From an uncultured Prevotellaceae bacterium (GTDB taxonomy: Bacteria > Bacteroidota > Bacteroidia > Bacteroidales > Bacteroidaceae): a stretch of DNA of 51,495 nt. The position numbers and the translations under genes are program-made. This document shows, one piece after another, positions 51,363 to 51,495 of the stretch. The stretch covers positions 1-51,495 of the forward strand of contig ONMI01000015.1 of NCBI GenBank assembly GCA_900318915.1. Direction: 5' to 3'. The notes under the pieces were generated by a model. It saw only the letters and a list, made by a program, of their open reading frames with translations. It did not search any database and was not told the origin of the DNA. How positions within the stretch are numbered: the stretch's first letter is position 1; the number at the start of each line of letters is the position of its first letter.

Positions 51363-51495
51363 GTTGGAAGTCTCAATAATTTCGAATATACTGTCTCTTA
51401 ACCCACATTGCAGCTTTTAGCTACGTAACTCCCTGTTTCTCAGGAGGCGATTTTTTTTGAGGCGGTTTTAGGGGTACCACAGATTTTACTTTTCC
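51363..51495. other. Window edge, no gene assigned
   Basis: 133 bases with a T8 run at about 51451-51458 and several stops in all frames; nothing recognisable except the possible upstream extension of the small frame at 51225-51362. Confidence 0.4.

Noticed and set aside
1-51495. CRISPR arrays, rRNA and tRNA genes
   Set aside because: No regularly spaced repeats, rRNA core sequences or convincing tRNA cloverleaf were noticed on either strand; a covariance-model scan could not be run.

Overview
The window looks like a Bacteroidota chromosome, most likely Bacteroidales and close to Prevotella. The signs are many TAnnTTTG -7 promoter boxes, secreted proteins whose signal peptides end in A-Q, C-terminal tails of the ...NGKKIVK type, fused cobalamin genes and polysaccharide-degrading enzymes. 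This was read from the sequence alone, so the genus is an inference. No rRNA, tRNA, CRISPR array or intact mobile element was recognised.

Layout. (1) 1-8404: the end of an anaerobic cobalamin (B12) biosynthesis operon on the plus strand: cbiP (5' end outside the window), cbiB, then four bifunctional fusions, cbiH-cbiC, cbiE-cbiT, cbiG-cbiF and cbiJ-cbiD. Facing it is a minus-strand B12 uptake pair (btuC-like permease, btuF-like lipoprotein) led by a cobalamin riboswitch at 10681-10834. (2) 11033-13812: a secreted glutathione peroxidase-nitroreductase fusion, 5-formyltetrahydrofolate cyclo-ligase and a membrane acyltransferase. (3) 13856-22320, minus strand: a GH31 glycosidase, FeoA-FeoB iron transporter, rhodanese, a PheC-like solute-binding lipoprotein, the tail of a destroyed secreted protein, an EamA exporter and a small protein resembling the FtsZ C-terminal domain. 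(4) 22567-24344: a divergent ClpX-like AAA+ ATPase and a small HAD-type protein, followed by an aldo/keto reductase remnant. (5) 24750-28910, minus strand: a nitrogen operon, glnK-amtB-outer membrane protein-asnB. It is flanked by two direct copies of a ~60 bp hairpin repeat. At its right edge lies what appears to be the first 17 codons of gltB, cut off at the repeat.

(6) 29378-47427: a secreted unknown, an iron-type alcohol dehydrogenase, a sugar porter with a DUF5107-TPR protein, an EVE-like protein, a flavin reductase, then a carbohydrate cluster (ThuA, DUF4450 protein, GH105, GH2) without SusC/SusD, and an AzlC-AzlD amino acid exporter. (7) 47534-51495: a secreted SH3/zinc-motif protein, the left end of an IS66-type element, and a displaced Rhs toxin cassette on the minus strand. 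The cassette has an Rhs core, an HNH-like toxin broken by both a G6-tract frameshift and an in-frame TGA, and an intact downstream immunity candidate.

The most distinctive points are the broken Rhs cassette with a surviving immunity gene, the hairpin repeats bracketing the nitrogen block beside two gene stumps, the ClpX-like ATPase that keeps an IGF motif but lacks the aromatic pore residue, and the peroxidase-nitroreductase fusion.
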